A stretch of 64,000 nt of DNA, taken from contig NZ_JAHLZZ010000001.1 in assembly GCF_018967845.1 (NCBI RefSeq), positions 1,550,001 through 1,614,000 on the forward strand, read 5' to 3'. Source of the stretch: Hymenobacter siberiensis. Lineage in GTDB: Bacteria > Bacteroidota > Bacteroidia > Cytophagales > Hymenobacteraceae. How positions within the stretch are numbered: position 1 is the stretch's first letter; the number at the start of each line of letters is the position of its first letter. The notes beneath the pieces are model-generated. The model did not search any database. It was not told where the DNA came from and was given only the letters and a program-made list of their open reading frames with translations. Position numbers and translations under genes: made by a program. Positions 1-11,390 of this stretch are shown piece by piece.

Positions 1-4
1 TAAA

Positions 5-454
5 ATGAAAAACCGATTAAGCGTTGCTCTGGTGCTTCTAACGGGAGCTTTGAGTTTCACAGGATGCACGACCTTCCAGATTCCGGTTCAAAGTTTTCGG
101 CAGCAGTTTGCTGGAGTAGACATGAACAGTCTGCAACAAGTAAGAGTAAGTGGACCTTATGGAATGCCGATAAGCTACCTTGCAAACGTCGGCAGAATTC
201 CGATAATCAAGTGTGTTGACTCTAATAATAAGGAAGTAACTCTGCAAAATAGCCCTTCAATTGAGGTTCGCTTCACCCACAATGGCAAAAGGAATATCAT
301 GTATTTTGACCGCCTTTTTATAAAAGACAGCGCAGTTATTGGTAGTCCTTCGACCTTTATGCTAGGTTTAATGAATGTCATTCCATTGCGCGATATCACG
401 AAGATTGAAGTGCAGGATGGGCACAAGAATTTTCATTATGTGGACAGGCGGTAG
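5..454 (+). CDS. Putative lipoprotein of unknown function
   Basis: The product is 149 residues. It opens with a basic residue pair and a hydrophobic stretch ending in a lipobox-like FTGC (Cys21), so it is probably lipidated and attached to an envelope membrane. The mature part has no motif I recognise. The base composition is visibly more AT-rich than the ribosomal genes downstream, which may mean later acquisition. The ATG lies only 4 bases into the window, so an upstream start cannot be ruled out. I infer location only, not function. Confidence 0.6.
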   Translation: MKNRLSVALVLLTGALSFTGCTTFQIPVQSFRQQFAGVDMNSLQQVRVSGPYGMPISYLANVGRIPIIKCVDSNNKEVTLQNSPSIEVRFTHNGKRNIMYFDRLFIKDSAVIGSPSTFMLGLMNVIPLRDITKIEVQDGHKNFHYVDRR

Positions 455-508
455 AGCTGTTTGCAAATATTGATAAAGCCAAACATCTAAGTTTATAAAG
501 CCATTCAA

Positions 509-832
509 ATGCAACCAACCGACCAAAATCCGGACCCCAACGCCATCAATATCGAGCTTTCCGAAGCCATGGCCGAGGGCGAATACGCCAACCTTGCCAT
601 GATTGCGCACAGCAACAGCGAGTTCGTGATTGACTTCATCCGCATGATGCCCGGCCTGCCCAAGGCCAAGGTGAAGGCGCGCATCGTCGTCACGCCCGAG
701 CACGCCAAGCGCCTGCTGCAAGCCCTCACCGAGAACATCGAGCGGTTTGAAGCCGCCTTTGGCCCTATTAAGATGCAGAACGAAGCCCCGAGCTACCCGA
801 TGAACTTCGGCGGCGCGGTAGGTGAGGCGTAG
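509..832 (+). CDS. DUF3467 family protein
   Basis: This 107-residue soluble protein matches the DUF3467 family by its overall sequence: an acidic N-terminus, a central EYANLAMIAHSNSEFVIDF-type segment and a helical C-terminal half with HAKRLLQAL. The role of the family is unknown. In Bacteroidota it commonly lies between rpoC and rpsL, and here rpsL follows at 1137, so rpoBC may lie just upstream of the window. The start is the first ATG in frame and the length is normal for the family. Confidence 0.8.
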   Translation: MQPTDQNPDPNAINIELSEAMAEGEYANLAMIAHSNSEFVIDFIRMMPGLPKAKVKARIVVTPEHAKRLLQALTENIERFEAAFGPIKMQNEAPSYPMNFGGAVGEA

Positions 833-901
833 GGTGAGACAGATAATTAGGATGCATAAGCACCTTCATGCAATAATGGAGGTGCTTTTTGCTGCCCAGC
901 C

Positions 902-1009
902 GTCAACCTCACCCCCTGACCCCCTCTCCAAAAAAGAGGGGGCACCGGTCTTGCTTCTTATGGCGTCAGGCTCCCCTCTCTTTTGGAGAGGGGCCGGGGG
1001 TGAGGTGAC
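902..1009. repeat. Dispersed inverted repeat, CCTCACCCCC family, copy 1
   Basis: The ends read GTCAACCTCACCCCC and GGGGGTGAGGTGAC and are complementary apart from a few bases. Inside are CCCTCTCC and GGAGAGGGG arms. A second copy is at 53524-53698 in this window. It looks like a non-autonomous palindromic element; no transposase is nearby. Confidence 0.75.
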
Positions 1010-1057
1010 CCGCGAGGATAATTCCGCAGCTATCTGAAAATTAACATCCTCACGCTG

Positions 1058-1089
1058 TTTGCTATTGCGGCGAAATAATCTTACCTTTG
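1058..1089 (+). promoter_or_regulatory. Bacteroidota-type promoter of rpsL
   Basis: A TTTG at 1058-1061 is followed after 20 nt by TAccTTTG at 1082-1089, matching the -33/-7 consensus of the Bacteroidota primary sigma factor. The rpsL start is 48 nt downstream. Confidence 0.75.
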
Positions 1090-1136
1090 CAAGCCAAATT
1101 TTAGGGGCAAACGGCTCCCAACAAACCATTCCTTAA

Positions 1137-1559
1137 ATGCCAACCATCAATCAGTTAGTACGGAAAGGCCGTGAGGCTTTGACTACCAAGTCGAAGTCGC
1201 CCGCCCTTGATTCGTGCCCGCAGCGTCGGGGCGTATGCACTCGTGTGTATACCACCACGCCTAAGAAGCCGAACTCGGCTATGCGCAAAGTGGCCCGTGT
1301 GCGCCTTACCAACGGTAAGGAAGTAAACGCATACATCCCCGGTGAAGGCCACAACCTCCAGGAACACAGCATCGTGCTGATTCGTGGTGGCCGGGTTAAA
1401 GACTTGCCAGGTGTTCGCTACCACATTATCCGTGGCGCCCTGGACACCGCCGGTGTAAGCGGCCGGACCCAGCGTCGTTCTAAGTACGGTGCCAAGCGTC
1501 CGAAGCCCGGTCAGCCCGCCGCAGCAGCGAAGGGTGCACCCGCTAAGAAGAAAAAGTAA
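1137..1559 (+). CDS. rpsL: 30S ribosomal protein S12
   Basis: This is the decoding-centre protein of the small subunit. It carries the hallmark [17 protein letters not shown] segment, where streptomycin-resistance changes map in other bacteria, and the [12 protein letters not shown] loop. At 140 residues it is longer than E. coli S12 (124) because of an Ala/Lys-rich tail (KGAPAKKKK). It is the first gene of the str-type operon rpsL-rpsG-fusA-rpsJ and has its own promoter at 1058-1089. Confidence 0.98.
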   Translation: MPTINQLVRKGREALTTKSKSPALDSCPQRRGVCTRVYTTTPKKPNSAMRKVARVRLTNGKEVNAYIPGEGHNLQEHSIVLIRGGRVKDLPGVRYHIIRGALDTAGVSGRTQRRSKYGAKRPKPGQPAAAAKGAPAKKKK

Positions 1560-1563
1560 TTTA

Positions 1564-1647
1564 TTAGTTGTCGGTTGCTAATTGACAGTTTGAAGGGAAT
1601 TAATGTCCTCAATGACTGACAATTAGCAGCTAACAACTGACAACTAA
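1564..1647. repeat. Intergenic palindrome of AGTTGTC words between rpsL and rpsG
   Basis: The left arm (TTAGTTGTCGGTTGCTAATTG) and the right arm, ending CAACTGACAACTAA, form a long imperfect inverted repeat built from the short word AGTTGTC and its complement. It nearly fills the 96-nt rpsL-rpsG gap. It could form a transcript hairpin, but no U-tract follows. Confidence 0.6.
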
Positions 1648-1655
1648 ATAAACTC

Positions 1656-2123
1656 ATGAGAAAGTCAAAACCAAAAAAGCGCATCTTGCTGCCGGACCCT
1701 AAGTACAAGGAGACGCTGGTAACCCGCTTTGTGAACTACATGATGTACGATGGTAAGAAAAACCTGGCGTACACCATTTTCTACGATGCCTGTGACCTCG
1801 TGGAGCAGCGCACCAAGGAGAGCGGCCTCGAAATGTGGCGCAAAGCGTTGAACAACGTGATGCCCACCGTGGAAGTAAAGAGCCGCCGCGTAGGTGGTGC
1901 CACCTTCCAGGTTCCGATTGAAGTGCGTGCTGACCGCCGCATCTCGGTGGGTGCCAAGTGGATGATTCAGTACGCTCGTCGTCGTGGTGAGAAGACCATG
2001 AAGGATAAGCTGGCTGGCGAAATTATCGCCGCTGCTAAAGGTGAAGGTGCTGCCGTTAAGAAGAAAGACGACACCCACCGCATGGCTGAGGCCAACAAGG
2101 CCTTCTCGCACTTCCGTTTCTAA
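1656..2123 (+). CDS. rpsG: 30S ribosomal protein S7
   Basis: This 155-residue protein nucleates assembly of the 30S head by binding the 3' major domain of 16S rRNA. Recognisable segments are [18 protein letters not shown] near the N-terminus, [11 protein letters not shown] in the middle and the C-terminal [15 protein letters not shown]. Length and order after rpsL are typical. It lies between two intergenic palindromes (1564-1647 and 2129-2212). Confidence 0.98.
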   Translation: MRKSKPKKRILLPDPKYKETLVTRFVNYMMYDGKKNLAYTIFYDACDLVEQRTKESGLEMWRKALNNVMPTVEVKSRRVGGATFQVPIEVRADRRISVGAKWMIQYARRRGEKTMKDKLAGEIIAAAKGEGAAVKKKDDTHRMAEANKAFSHFRF

Positions 2124-2128
2124 ACTGG

Positions 2129-2212
2129 AAATTTGAGTTTGGGGTCTTAGGGACTTGGATTTATTTGACGGATTGTTCTGTTAAACGGCCCAAGACCTGA
2201 GACCCCAAATTT
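2129..2212. repeat. Intergenic palindrome of GGGGTCTTAGG words between rpsG and fusA
   Basis: The left arm AAATTTGAGTTTGGGGTCT and the right arm AGACCCCAAATTT pair with a small bulge across about 50 nt of spacer. It occupies most of the 108-nt gap. The words differ from those at 1564-1647, but size and placement are alike. Confidence 0.6.
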
Positions 2213-2231
2213 ATAAGCCTTAACCAAAATC

Positions 2232-4370
<2,139 letters not shown>

Positions 4371-4409
4371 TACCGGTCACTAACTTGGTCAATCGGACCA
4401 AAACCCCCA

Positions 4410-4715
4410 ATGAACCAGAAAATTCGCATTAAGCTGAAGTCCTACGACCACAACCTCGTAGACAAATCGGCCGAGAAAATCGTGAAAGCTGTGAAGGCCA
4501 CCGGTGCCATCGTAAGCGGCCCGATACCTTTGCCGACCCAAAAGGAGAAGTTCACCGTCCTGCGTTCGCCCCACGTGAACAAGAAGAGCCGGGAGCAATT
4601 CCAGCTTTGTACCTACAAGCGCCTCGTGGACATCTTCTCGACTTCGTCGAAGACTGTTGATGCCCTCATGAAGCTGGAATTGCCCAGCGGCGTTGACGTA
4701 GAAATCAAAGTCTGA
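4410..4715 (+). CDS. rpsJ: 30S ribosomal protein S10
   Basis: This 101-residue protein of the 30S head would, in other bacteria, also bind NusB in antitermination complexes. [20 protein letters not shown] at the N-terminus and [13 protein letters not shown] are diagnostic. Normally it opens the S10 operon directly ahead of rplC. Here a strong terminator (4743-4779) and a membrane-protein gene separate them, so rpsJ is the last gene of the rpsL-fusA transcript. Confidence 0.98.
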   Translation: MNQKIRIKLKSYDHNLVDKSAEKIVKAVKATGAIVSGPIPLPTQKEKFTVLRSPHVNKKSREQFQLCTYKRLVDIFSTSSKTVDALMKLELPSGVDVEIKV

Positions 4716-4742
4716 GGATTCGATTTCAGTATTAATTGAGTT

Positions 4743-4779
4743 AAAGCCCCACCATGATTCGTCGTGGTGGGGCTTTTTC
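4743..4779 (+). terminator. Rho-independent terminator after rpsJ
   Basis: GCCCCACCA at 4746 pairs with TGGTGGGGC, and a run of five T follows directly. This ends the rpsL-rpsG-fusA-rpsJ transcript and separates it from the inserted gene. Confidence 0.88.
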
Positions 4780-4811
4780 TTTCGAACTTGCGGTGCCACT
4801 ATATACCATTC

Positions 4812-6080
4812 ATGCTTTCTGTATTTTCCATTGCGCGCCTACATCGTTCAGCTTTCTTCTTCTGTGCCTGCATTATCATCAGTATTTTCCTGGTCAATTG
4901 GCTGAGGGTAGCATTGGGTATTGCCATGGGAGGGCTGGCGGTGACAAGTGTGGTTTTCGCCTTGGTGCATAAGCGTATTGCCAATCGTTCATTGTGGCCC
5001 GTGTTCGGAAGCATTGCAATGGTATTTGTACTCCACCTACTGGCTGGAATTCACACCCAGGCGGTAAACATGGATGAATATCGGTTTGACCTGGGAATGC
5101 AGCTGCCTTTTCTGATGCTGCCGCTCTCTTTCTGGTTGTTGCCACCGCTACCCAGCCGCTACCTGCGTGGGCTGTGGTGGATATTTATTGCCATGACGGT
5201 GCTGGCAGCTTCGGGAGCTACAATTAACTATTTGCTGCATGCACAGCAAATCAACGAGTCATACATGCACTCCAAAGTGATGCCGACGGAGCCGGACCAC
5301 ATCCGGTTCAGCATCATGATTACCATGGCAATTGCCGCTGCCGTACTGCTGGTTGCTCATCATACGGTGGCACCACGGTGGCGCACCTGGGCAAAGGCTT
5401 CCATCGTAGGAATGGCACTTTTCTTACACTTGCTGGCCGTACGAAGCGGAGAAATGACCTTCTATGCTTTGGGCGGACTAGCAGTGTTGTGGTTGGCATT
5501 TGGTAAAAAGCAATGGCGAAAAGCTATAGTGCTGGCCACTGTGCTGATAATGTTGCCAGTAGTAAGCTATTTCACCTTTCCCACTTTCCGCAATAGGGTC
5601 TACAATACCCAGGAAGATGTGAGCAAAGTACAGGAGAGCTCCGAAGGCAAGAACTTCTCTATTTCGGCTCGGGTATATTCATACCAGGCGGCGCTTGCGG
5701 TGTGGCGTGATAATAAGCTGACCGGAGTAGGGAAGCCAAATCTGGAAGGTGAGATGGCCAAGCGCTATGCAGCGTTGTACCCCCAGCTCACGTCGGATTT
5801 TTACATCATGCCCCACAACCAATACTTGTATAACCTTGCGGCCTACGGTAGTATTGGGCTGCTGATATTCTGCCTGAGTCTGTTCTACCCCGCCTGGTGG
5901 GCCCGAAAGAAACACGCCCCACTACTATTGGCCCAGTATGTTAGTATTGCCTTGTCCTTCTTGGTCGAATACACGCTGGAAACGCAGATTGGCCTTGCCT
6001 TCGCGGTATTCTTCCTGCTCTTGGCTCTGCAGGGTTCGTTACCCCACGACGACCCAGACCCAACTTGGCGTCCCGCCTGA
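4812..6080 (+). CDS. O-antigen ligase-like polytopic membrane protein
   Basis: The product (422 residues from this ATG) has about ten hydrophobic segments and a large loop before the last few. HNQYLYNLAAYGSIGLLIF in the late part resembles the HNxYL motif of the Wzy_C/O-antigen ligase superfamily, which joins or polymerises surface glycans at the outer face of the inner membrane. A GTG 48 nt upstream (4764) is in frame but lies inside the rpsJ terminator stem, so I chose 4812. The gene is wedged between rpsJ and rplC. Its glycan substrate is unknown, and it could be a related Wzy-type polymerase. Confidence 0.72.
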   Translation: MLSVFSIARLHRSAFFFCACIIISIFLVNWLRVALGIAMGGLAVTSVVFALVHKRIANRSLWPVFGSIAMVFVLHLLAGIHTQAVNMDEYRFDLGMQLPFLMLPLSFWLLPPLPSRYLRGLWWIFIAMTVLAASGATINYLLHAQQINESYMHSKVMPTEPDHIRFSIMITMAIAAAVLLVAHHTVAPRWRTWAKASIVGMALFLHLLAVRSGEMTFYALGGLAVLWLAFGKKQWRKAIVLATVLIMLPVVSYFTFPTFRNRVYNTQEDVSKVQESSEGKNFSISARVYSYQAALAVWRDNKLTGVGKPNLEGEMAKRYAALYPQLTSDFYIMPHNQYLYNLAAYGSIGLLIFCLSLFYPAWWARKKHAPLLLAQYVSIALSFLVEYTLETQIGLAFAVFFLLLALQGSLPHDDPDPTWRPA

Positions 6081-6172
6081 TATTCCCAATTCCCTGCAAG
6101 GATAATAGTGAGCAGGGGAGGGGCCTTCTAAAAGAGCTAACAGCCTCACTGAGAAAATATTTCTCTGTATCA

Positions 6173-6204
6173 TTGGGATGCCCCAGCCTTTTTTCCTATC
6201 TTTG
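6173..6204 (+). promoter_or_regulatory. Promoter of the rplC operon
   Basis: TTG at 6173 and TAtcTTTG at 6197-6204 are separated by 21 nt. The sequence after the -7 box (GCACTCC) recurs at the rpsH promoters. It lies 63 nt before rplC and restores transcription of the S10 operon after the inserted gene. Confidence 0.8.
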
Positions 6205-6267
6205 CACTCCCTTAGCGAAAACGGCACTCGGCCGTTTTCTTTTAGTGTTCATTAATAACCAAATAGA

Positions 6268-6888
6268 ATGCCTGGCATCATCGGTAAAAAAATCGGTATG
6301 ACAAGCCTCTTCACTCCGGATGGGAAAAACATTCCCTGCACGCTCATCGAAGCGGGTCCGTGCGTAGTGACGCAGGTTAAGACTATCGCGAATGACGGTT
6401 ACACCGCCATTCAAATTGGGTACGGCGAGAAAAAAGAGAAGAACACCACCAAAGCATTGGCTGGTCACTTCGCTAAAGCCGGTACAACTCCCAAGAAAAA
6501 ATTGGTTGAATTCCGCCTCGACGCTGAATCGACCTACGCCGCTGGCGCTATCATCGACGCGACTCTCTTCGCAGAGGGCGAGTTTGTGGACGTAGTAGGC
6601 ACTTCCAAAGGCAAGGGTTTCCAGGGTGTTGTAAAGCGTTACAACTTTCAGGGTGTTGGTGGCCAGACCCACGGCCAGCACAACCGCCTGCGTCACCCCG
6701 GTTCAATTGGTGCTTGCTCTTGGCCTTCGCGCGTGTTCAAAGGAATGCGCATGGGTGGCCGGATGGGCAACGACCGCGTGAAAGTGCAGAACCTGAAGGT
6801 GATGCGCGTAGTAGGCGACAAGAACCTGATTCTGGTGAGCGGCTCGATTCCCGGTGCTAAGAATTCTTACGTGGTAATCGAGAAATAG
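6268..6888 (+). CDS. rplC: 50S ribosomal protein L3
   Basis: This 206-residue protein is an early-assembly 50S protein whose loop reaches the peptidyl transferase centre. [15 protein letters not shown] at the start and [18 protein letters not shown] in the loop are typical. It is first in the S10 operon segment here and is followed after 8 nt by rplD. Confidence 0.98.
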   Translation: MPGIIGKKIGMTSLFTPDGKNIPCTLIEAGPCVVTQVKTIANDGYTAIQIGYGEKKEKNTTKALAGHFAKAGTTPKKKLVEFRLDAESTYAAGAIIDATLFAEGEFVDVVGTSKGKGFQGVVKRYNFQGVGGQTHGQHNRLRHPGSIGACSWPSRVFKGMRMGGRMGNDRVKVQNLKVMRVVGDKNLILVSGSIPGAKNSYVVIEK

Positions 6889-6896
6889 ACGATACG

Positions 6897-7535
6897 ATGG
6901 AACTCGCAGTATATAGCCTCAAAGGCGAAGACACCGGCCGCAAGGTGACCCTGTCTGACGCCATCTTCGGTCTCGAAGTAAACGAGCACGTGATGTACCT
7001 GGACGTGAAGCAGTACCTGGCCAACCAGCGCCAGGGCACGCACAAGTCCAAGCAGCGCAACGAGGTGCACGGCACCACGAAGAAGCTCAAGAAACAAAAA
7101 GGTACGGGCGGCGCCCGCGCCGGCAGCATGAAGTCGGGTGTGTTCGTTGGTGGTGGCCGCATGTTCGGTCCCCAGCCCCGCGACTACGGCTTCAAGCTGA
7201 ACAAGAAGACCAAGCGTGTAGCACGCCTCTCGGCCCTGTCGAGCCTGGCGAAGGATGGCAAAATTTCCATCGTGGAGAACATTGCCATGACTGCTCCCCG
7301 CACCAAGGACTTCGTTGCCATCATGGACGGCCTCAAGCTGAACACTGGCAAAAAGACCATGCTCGTGACCGGTGAGGTCAATAAAAACGTGCTCCTGAGC
7401 GCCCGCAACCTGCAGAAAGTGAAAGTGTCGACGCCTATCGGCCTCAACACCCACGACCTGCTGAATACGGACACGCTCCTGATTTCAGAAGACGGCATGG
7501 CTTCATTGGTTGAACTCTATAGCACCGCCGAATAA
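6897..7535 (+). CDS. rplD: 50S ribosomal protein L4
   Basis: L4 (212 residues) lines the peptide exit tunnel with its extended loop, seen here around GTTKKLKKQKGTGGARAGS. In E. coli it also represses its own operon; whether this applies here cannot be told. Its stop codon shares one base with the rplW start (TAATG at 7533-7537), suggesting translational coupling. Confidence 0.98.
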   Translation: MELAVYSLKGEDTGRKVTLSDAIFGLEVNEHVMYLDVKQYLANQRQGTHKSKQRNEVHGTTKKLKKQKGTGGARAGSMKSGVFVGGGRMFGPQPRDYGFKLNKKTKRVARLSALSSLAKDGKISIVENIAMTAPRTKDFVAIMDGLKLNTGKKTMLVTGEVNKNVLLSARNLQKVKVSTPIGLNTHDLLNTDTLLISEDGMASLVELYSTAE

Positions 7536-7822
7536 TGAGCACGCTGAAACGCCCCATCATTACCGAAAAGGCCACTGGCCTCAACGAGAAAGGTCGCTAC
7601 ACCTTCGAAGTGGAGCGTACCGCCAACAAAGTGCAAATCAAGAAGGACATCGAATCGCTGTACGGCGTGACGGTAACCGACATCAACACGATGCGCACCA
7701 TCGGCAAAATCAAGTCGAAAGGTACCAAAGGCGGCCAGGTTTCCGGCCGTCGTTCCAATGGCAAAAAAGCCATTGTAACGGTTAAAGAAGGCGATGTAAT
7801 CGACTTCTATAGCAACCTCTAG
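7535..7822 (+). CDS. rplW: 50S ribosomal protein L23
   Basis: L23 (95 residues) sits at the tunnel exit and docks trigger factor and SRP. LKRPIITEKATGLNEKGRYT and the VTDINTMRTIGKIKSKG segment support the call. It overlaps rplD by one base and is followed by rplB after 51 nt. Confidence 0.97.
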   Translation: MSTLKRPIITEKATGLNEKGRYTFEVERTANKVQIKKDIESLYGVTVTDINTMRTIGKIKSKGTKGGQVSGRRSNGKKAIVTVKEGDVIDFYSNL

Positions 7823-7873
7823 GCCTTTCGCCAGCAAAAGATTCTCTCGCCGCAAAAGCACAACTAGCTAGTA

Positions 7874-8701
7874 ATGGCACTTAAAAAACTCAGACCAACA
7901 ACCCCAGGGCAACGCCATCGCGTTGCGCCGGTGTTCGACGAGATTACAACGTCGACCCCGGAGAAGTCTTTGATGACTTCCCTCCCCAAATCGGGTGGCC
8001 GGAACTCTTCCGGTAAAATGTCCAACCGCTACATCGGCGGTGGTCATAAAACCCAGTACCGTATCGTGGACTTCAAGCGTGACAAGGCCGGTGTGCCTGC
8101 CACGGTGAAGACCATCGAGTACGACCCCAACCGGACCGCCCGCATCGCCCTGCTCAGCTACGCTGACGGCGAGAAGCGCTACATCATCGCTCCCGCCGGC
8201 ATGCAGGTAGGCGCGAAGATTGTATCGGGCCCCGGCGTGGCTCCCGAAGTGGGCAATACCTTGCCGCTGCGCGAGATTCCCCTCGGTACCATCCTCCACA
8301 ACATCGAATTGCAGCCCGGTCAGGGTGCGGCCATGGCCCGCTCGGCTGGTACCTACGCCCAAATCGTAGCCCGCGAAGAGAAGTACGCCACGCTCAAATT
8401 GCCTTCCGGCGAAATGCGCATGGTCCTCGTTACCTGCATGGCTACCGTTGGTACCGTGTCGAACGGCGACCATATGAACACCGTGATGGGTAAGGCTGGC
8501 CGTAACCGGTGGGCTGGTCGTCGTCCCCGCGTTCGTGGTGTGGTAATGAACCCTGTCGACCACCCCATGGGTGGTGGCGAAGGCAAATCGTCGGGTGGTC
8601 ACCCGCGTAGCCGTAACGGCATTTTGGCTAAGGGCCAGAAGACCCGTAACAAGAACAAGTATTCGGAGAACCTGATTGTGAGCCGTAAAGGCAAGAAGTA
8701 A
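7874..8701 (+). CDS. rplB: 50S ribosomal protein L2
   Basis: L2 (275 residues) is needed for subunit association and peptidyl transfer. The C-terminal [20 protein letters not shown] region, with the conserved His implicated in catalysis, is intact. Gene order and length are standard. Confidence 0.98.
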   Translation: MALKKLRPTTPGQRHRVAPVFDEITTSTPEKSLMTSLPKSGGRNSSGKMSNRYIGGGHKTQYRIVDFKRDKAGVPATVKTIEYDPNRTARIALLSYADGEKRYIIAPAGMQVGAKIVSGPGVAPEVGNTLPLREIPLGTILHNIELQPGQGAAMARSAGTYAQIVAREEKYATLKLPSGEMRMVLVTCMATVGTVSNGDHMNTVMGKAGRNRWAGRRPRVRGVVMNPVDHPMGGGEGKSSGGHPRSRNGILAKGQKTRNKNKYSENLIVSRKGKK

Positions 8702-8704
8702 TAT

Positions 8705-8983
8705 ATGGCACGTTCACTCAAAAAAGGGCCGTACATTGACTTCCGGCTGGAAAAGAAAGTCACGGCACTCGAAACGGCCGGTAAAAAATCAGTGGTGAAG
8801 ACTTGGTCGCGCCGCTCGATGATTTCCCCCGATTTCGTTGGCCACACATTCGCTGTTCACAACGGCAATAAGTTCATCCCGGTGTATGTGACCGAGAACA
8901 TGGTAGGACATAAGTTGGGCGAATTCGCTCCTACTCGTAACTTCCGTGGTCACGTCGCCAAAAAAGATAAAGGCAAGCGCTAA
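8705..8983 (+). CDS. rpsS: 30S ribosomal protein S19
   Basis: S19 (92 residues) binds 16S rRNA in the 30S head with S13. [19 protein letters not shown] and [19 protein letters not shown] are family signatures. It starts 3 nt after rplB and ends 1 nt before rplV. Confidence 0.98.
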   Translation: MARSLKKGPYIDFRLEKKVTALETAGKKSVVKTWSRRSMISPDFVGHTFAVHNGNKFIPVYVTENMVGHKLGEFAPTRNFRGHVAKKDKGKR

Positions 8984-8984
8984 G

Positions 8985-9431
8985 ATGGAAGCAGTAGCAA
9001 AACTCCGCAATGTGCCGACCTCGCCTCGTAAGATGCGACTGGTGGCCGACCTCGTGCGCGGCAAGAAGGTAACGCAGGCCCTGGGCCTGCTGCGCTTCGA
9101 AGCCAATATCGGCGCTGAGAAGATTGAGAAACTGCTCCTTTCGGCCTTGGCCAACTGGCAGCAGCACAACGAAGAAGAGCGGATTGAGGACGCAAACCTC
9201 TACATCAGCGAAATCTTCGTGGACGAAGGACGCCAGCTGAAGCGCCTGCGCCCCGCCCCCCAGGGCCGTGGCCACCGCATCCGCAAGCGCAGCAACCACG
9301 TAACCCTGAAAATCGACACGAAAGTGGAGAAAGCCGGTTCGAAAGCTGCTCGTGCTCAAGCTGAAACTACCACCGAGCACGCAAAGCAAGTTGGTACTAC
9401 CGATAACCCTAAGGCCGACGCCAAATCCTAA
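8985..9431 (+). CDS. rplV: 50S ribosomal protein L22
   Basis: L22 (148 residues from this ATG) has a hairpin that lines the exit tunnel. [20 protein letters not shown] and [20 protein letters not shown] are diagnostic. I chose the ATG just after the rpsS stop; the frame stays open upstream only inside rpsS. The last 35 or so residues form an Ala/Lys/Thr-rich tail absent from E. coli L22. Confidence 0.97.
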   Translation: MEAVAKLRNVPTSPRKMRLVADLVRGKKVTQALGLLRFEANIGAEKIEKLLLSALANWQQHNEEERIEDANLYISEIFVDEGRQLKRLRPAPQGRGHRIRKRSNHVTLKIDTKVEKAGSKAARAQAETTTEHAKQVGTTDNPKADAKS

Positions 9432-9437
9432 TTTAAT

Positions 9438-10328
9438 ATGGGACAGAAAGTAAATCCGGTTGGCTTCCGCTTGGGAGTCATCAAAGGCTGGGACTCGAAC
9501 TGGTACGGCGGCAAGGACTTCGCCGAGAAATTGGTGGAGGACGAGAAAATCCGCAAGTACATCAACGCTCGCATTCAGAAAGGTGGCATCAGCCGCATTG
9601 TGATTGAGCGCACCTTGAAGCGTATCACCATCACCATCAATACGGCTCGTCCGGGTGTGGTAATTGGTAAAGGCGGCCAGGAGGTTGACAAGATTAAGGA
9701 CGAGCTGAAGCAAATCACCAGCAAAGACGTTCAAATCAACATCTTCGAAATCAAGCGTCCGGAGTTGGATGCCAAGCTGGTAGGCGAGAGCATCGCCCAG
9801 CAGCTGGCCGCTCGTATCTCCTTCCGTCGCGCCATGAAAATGTCGATTCAGGCTGCAATGCGTGTTGGTGCTGAAGGCATCAAGATTCAGTGCGGTGGCC
9901 GTCTCGGCGGTGCTGAAATTGCCCGTTCGGAGCAGTACAAAGAAGGTCGTACGCCGCTGCACACGCTGCGCGCCGATATCGACTACGCTTTGTCGGAAGC
10001 TCAGACCGTGTATGGCAAAATCGGCATTAAGGTGTGGGTAATGCGCGGTGAGGTGTTCGGCAAGCCCGACCTCTCGCCCAACCAGCAGCTCACCAACCCC
10101 GGTGGCGATGCCGGTGGACGTCGTGACGACCGTGGCCCCCGTGGCGAGCGTCGTGAAGGCGACCGCGGCCCGCGTCGTGACGGTGGTGCTGGTGGCCGTG
10201 GTGGCAACGACCGTGGCGGCAACGCCGGCGGTGGTGCTCCCCGCGGCGACAACGCTGGTCCCCGCCGCAACGGCCCCGCCCAAGGTGGTGGTGCTGCTGG
10301 CGGTGCCGCTCGCGGCCCGCGTCGCTAG
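9438..10328 (+). CDS. rpsC: 30S ribosomal protein S3 with long Gly/Arg-rich tail
   Basis: S3 forms part of the mRNA entry channel. The KH domain carries [14 protein letters not shown], and the C-terminal domain has [11 protein letters not shown]. At 296 residues it exceeds the E. coli protein (233) because from about residue 216 it continues as a low-complexity tail rich in Gly, Arg, Asp and Ala with RGG-like units. The tail uses GC-rich codons and could bind RNA, but that is inference. Confidence 0.97.
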   Translation: MGQKVNPVGFRLGVIKGWDSNWYGGKDFAEKLVEDEKIRKYINARIQKGGISRIVIERTLKRITITINTARPGVVIGKGGQEVDKIKDELKQITSKDVQINIFEIKRPELDAKLVGESIAQQLAARISFRRAMKMSIQAAMRVGAEGIKIQCGGRLGGAEIARSEQYKEGRTPLHTLRADIDYALSEAQTVYGKIGIKVWVMRGEVFGKPDLSPNQQLTNPGGDAGGRRDDRGPRGERREGDRGPRRDGGAGGRGGNDRGGNAGGGAPRGDNAGPRRNGPAQGGGAAGGAARGPRR

Positions 10329-10341
10329 AACCAAGCCTAGT

Positions 10342-10382
10342 CATTTCGCTTCGTTTGCCGCTTTGGTGAACGAAGCGAAATG
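10342..10382. repeat. Perfect intergenic hairpin between rpsC and rplP
   Basis: CATTTCGCTTCGTT (10342-10355) and AACGAAGCGAAATG (10369-10382) are exact complements around a 13-nt loop. No T-run follows, so it is either a transcript-stabilising or attenuating hairpin or a small palindromic repeat. It lies in the 106-nt gap, the largest in this part of the S10 operon. Confidence 0.7.
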
Positions 10383-10434
10383 TTCGGCTGTTCGACCCTC
10401 TCTCTTACAGAACACTCTCTTTATTTAAAATCAA

Positions 10435-10860
10435 ATGTTACAACCGAAAAGGACCAAGTATCGCAAGATGCAAAAGGGTCGCGTAACAGGCCTCGCCTAC
10501 CGCGGCAGCTCCATCGACTTCGGTTCGTTCGCTATCAAGTCGCTGGAAGTGTCTTGGATTACGGCTCGCCAAATTGAGGCTGCCCGTATTGCCATGACCC
10601 GCGCCATGAAACGCGAAGGGCAAGTATGGATTCGCATTTTCCCCGACAAACCCATTACCAAGAAGCCTGCTGAAGTGCGGATGGGTAAGGGTAAAGGTTC
10701 ACCCGAGTATTGGGTAGCCTGCGTGAAGCCGGGTCAAATCATGTTCGAGTCGGACGGCGTATCGCTGGAAGTAGCCAAAGAGTCGCTGCGTCTCGCGGCT
10801 CAGAAGCTGCCGGTTCGTACTTCATTCGTGGTTCGCCGCGACTACACGGACGCCGCCTAA
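10435..10860 (+). CDS. rplP: 50S ribosomal protein L16
   Basis: L16 (141 residues) helps position tRNA near the A site. [16 protein letters not shown] and the [19 protein letters not shown] segment identify it. rpmC follows after 3 nt. Confidence 0.98.
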   Translation: MLQPKRTKYRKMQKGRVTGLAYRGSSIDFGSFAIKSLEVSWITARQIEAARIAMTRAMKREGQVWIRIFPDKPITKKPAEVRMGKGKGSPEYWVACVKPGQIMFESDGVSLEVAKESLRLAAQKLPVRTSFVVRRDYTDAA

Positions 10861-10863
10861 GTC

Positions 10864-11076
10864 ATGAAGAACAAGACCGACCACAAAGGCCTTTCCGCCG
10901 ACGCGCTGAAAGAGCAAATTAAAACCGAGCAGGCTACGGGTCAGCAGCTGCGTTTCGCTCATGCGATTTCGCCCCTGGAAAATCCGGCCCGCCTCAAGGC
11001 CAACCGTAAAAACGTCGCCCGCTTGCTCACCGAGCAGACTCGTCGGAACAACGAGCAGGCCTCTAACCCCGCTTAA
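10864..11076 (+). CDS. rpmC: 50S ribosomal protein L29
   Basis: L29 (70 residues) lies at the tunnel exit beside L23. The helical sequence with [20 protein letters not shown] and [14 protein letters not shown] matches the family. It is tightly spaced in the operon, with 3 nt before and 5 nt after. Confidence 0.95.
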   Translation: MKNKTDHKGLSADALKEQIKTEQATGQQLRFAHAISPLENPARLKANRKNVARLLTEQTRRNNEQASNPA

Positions 11077-11081
11077 TTCCG

Positions 11082-11381
11082 ATGGCAACCGACGTAACAA
11101 CCCAAGACCAAACTGCTGCTGATGAAGCTTCGCGCAACATGCGCAAAGAAATCACTGGCAAGGTGACGAGCAGCAAGATGGACAAGTCCATCACCGTGGC
11201 TGTGGTGCAGAAACAGAAGCACCCCAAGTACGGCAAGTTCGTGACCAAAACCACGAAATTCCACGCCCACGATGAGAAAAACGAGTGCGGCGAAGGCGAC
11301 ACGGTCCTCATCATGAGCACCCGTCCGCTGAGCAAAACCAAGCGGTGGCGCCTGGTGGAAATTATTGAACGCGCTAAATAA
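11082..11381 (+). CDS. rpsQ: 30S ribosomal protein S17
   Basis: S17 (99 residues from this ATG) is a primary 16S rRNA binder. [20 protein letters not shown] and [15 protein letters not shown] support it. The first 19 residues (Thr/Asp/Ala-rich) are an extension; an internal ATG at 11139 would give a family-standard 80-residue protein. The upstream ATG fits the operon spacing (5 nt after rpmC), so I kept it. Confidence 0.95.
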   Translation: MATDVTTQDQTAADEASRNMRKEITGKVTSSKMDKSITVAVVQKQKHPKYGKFVTKTTKFHAHDEKNECGEGDTVLIMSTRPLSKTKRWRLVEIIERAK

Positions 11382-11390
11382 ACTAACTCG

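Larger units (their letters stand above)
833..1136. other. Intergenic region: dispersed repeat plus rpsL promoter
   Basis: This 304-base gap holds no convincing gene. A short reading frame across it only translates the repeat. It contains the CCTCACCCCC-type inverted repeat (902-1009) and then the rpsL promoter (1058-1089). Confidence 0.7.

Noticed and set aside
822..1037. Short frame after the DUF3467 gene
   Set aside because: It mostly translates a palindromic repeat, so coding is not credible.
4764..4811. GTG start for the O-antigen-ligase-like gene
   Set aside because: It lies in the stem of the rpsJ terminator, and the added residues do not look like a family N-terminus.
8931..10334. 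467-codon minus-strand frame across rplV and rpsC
   Set aside because: It is antisense to ribosomal protein genes, and its Thr/Val/Ala-rich start is a mirror of the S3 Gly/Arg tail.
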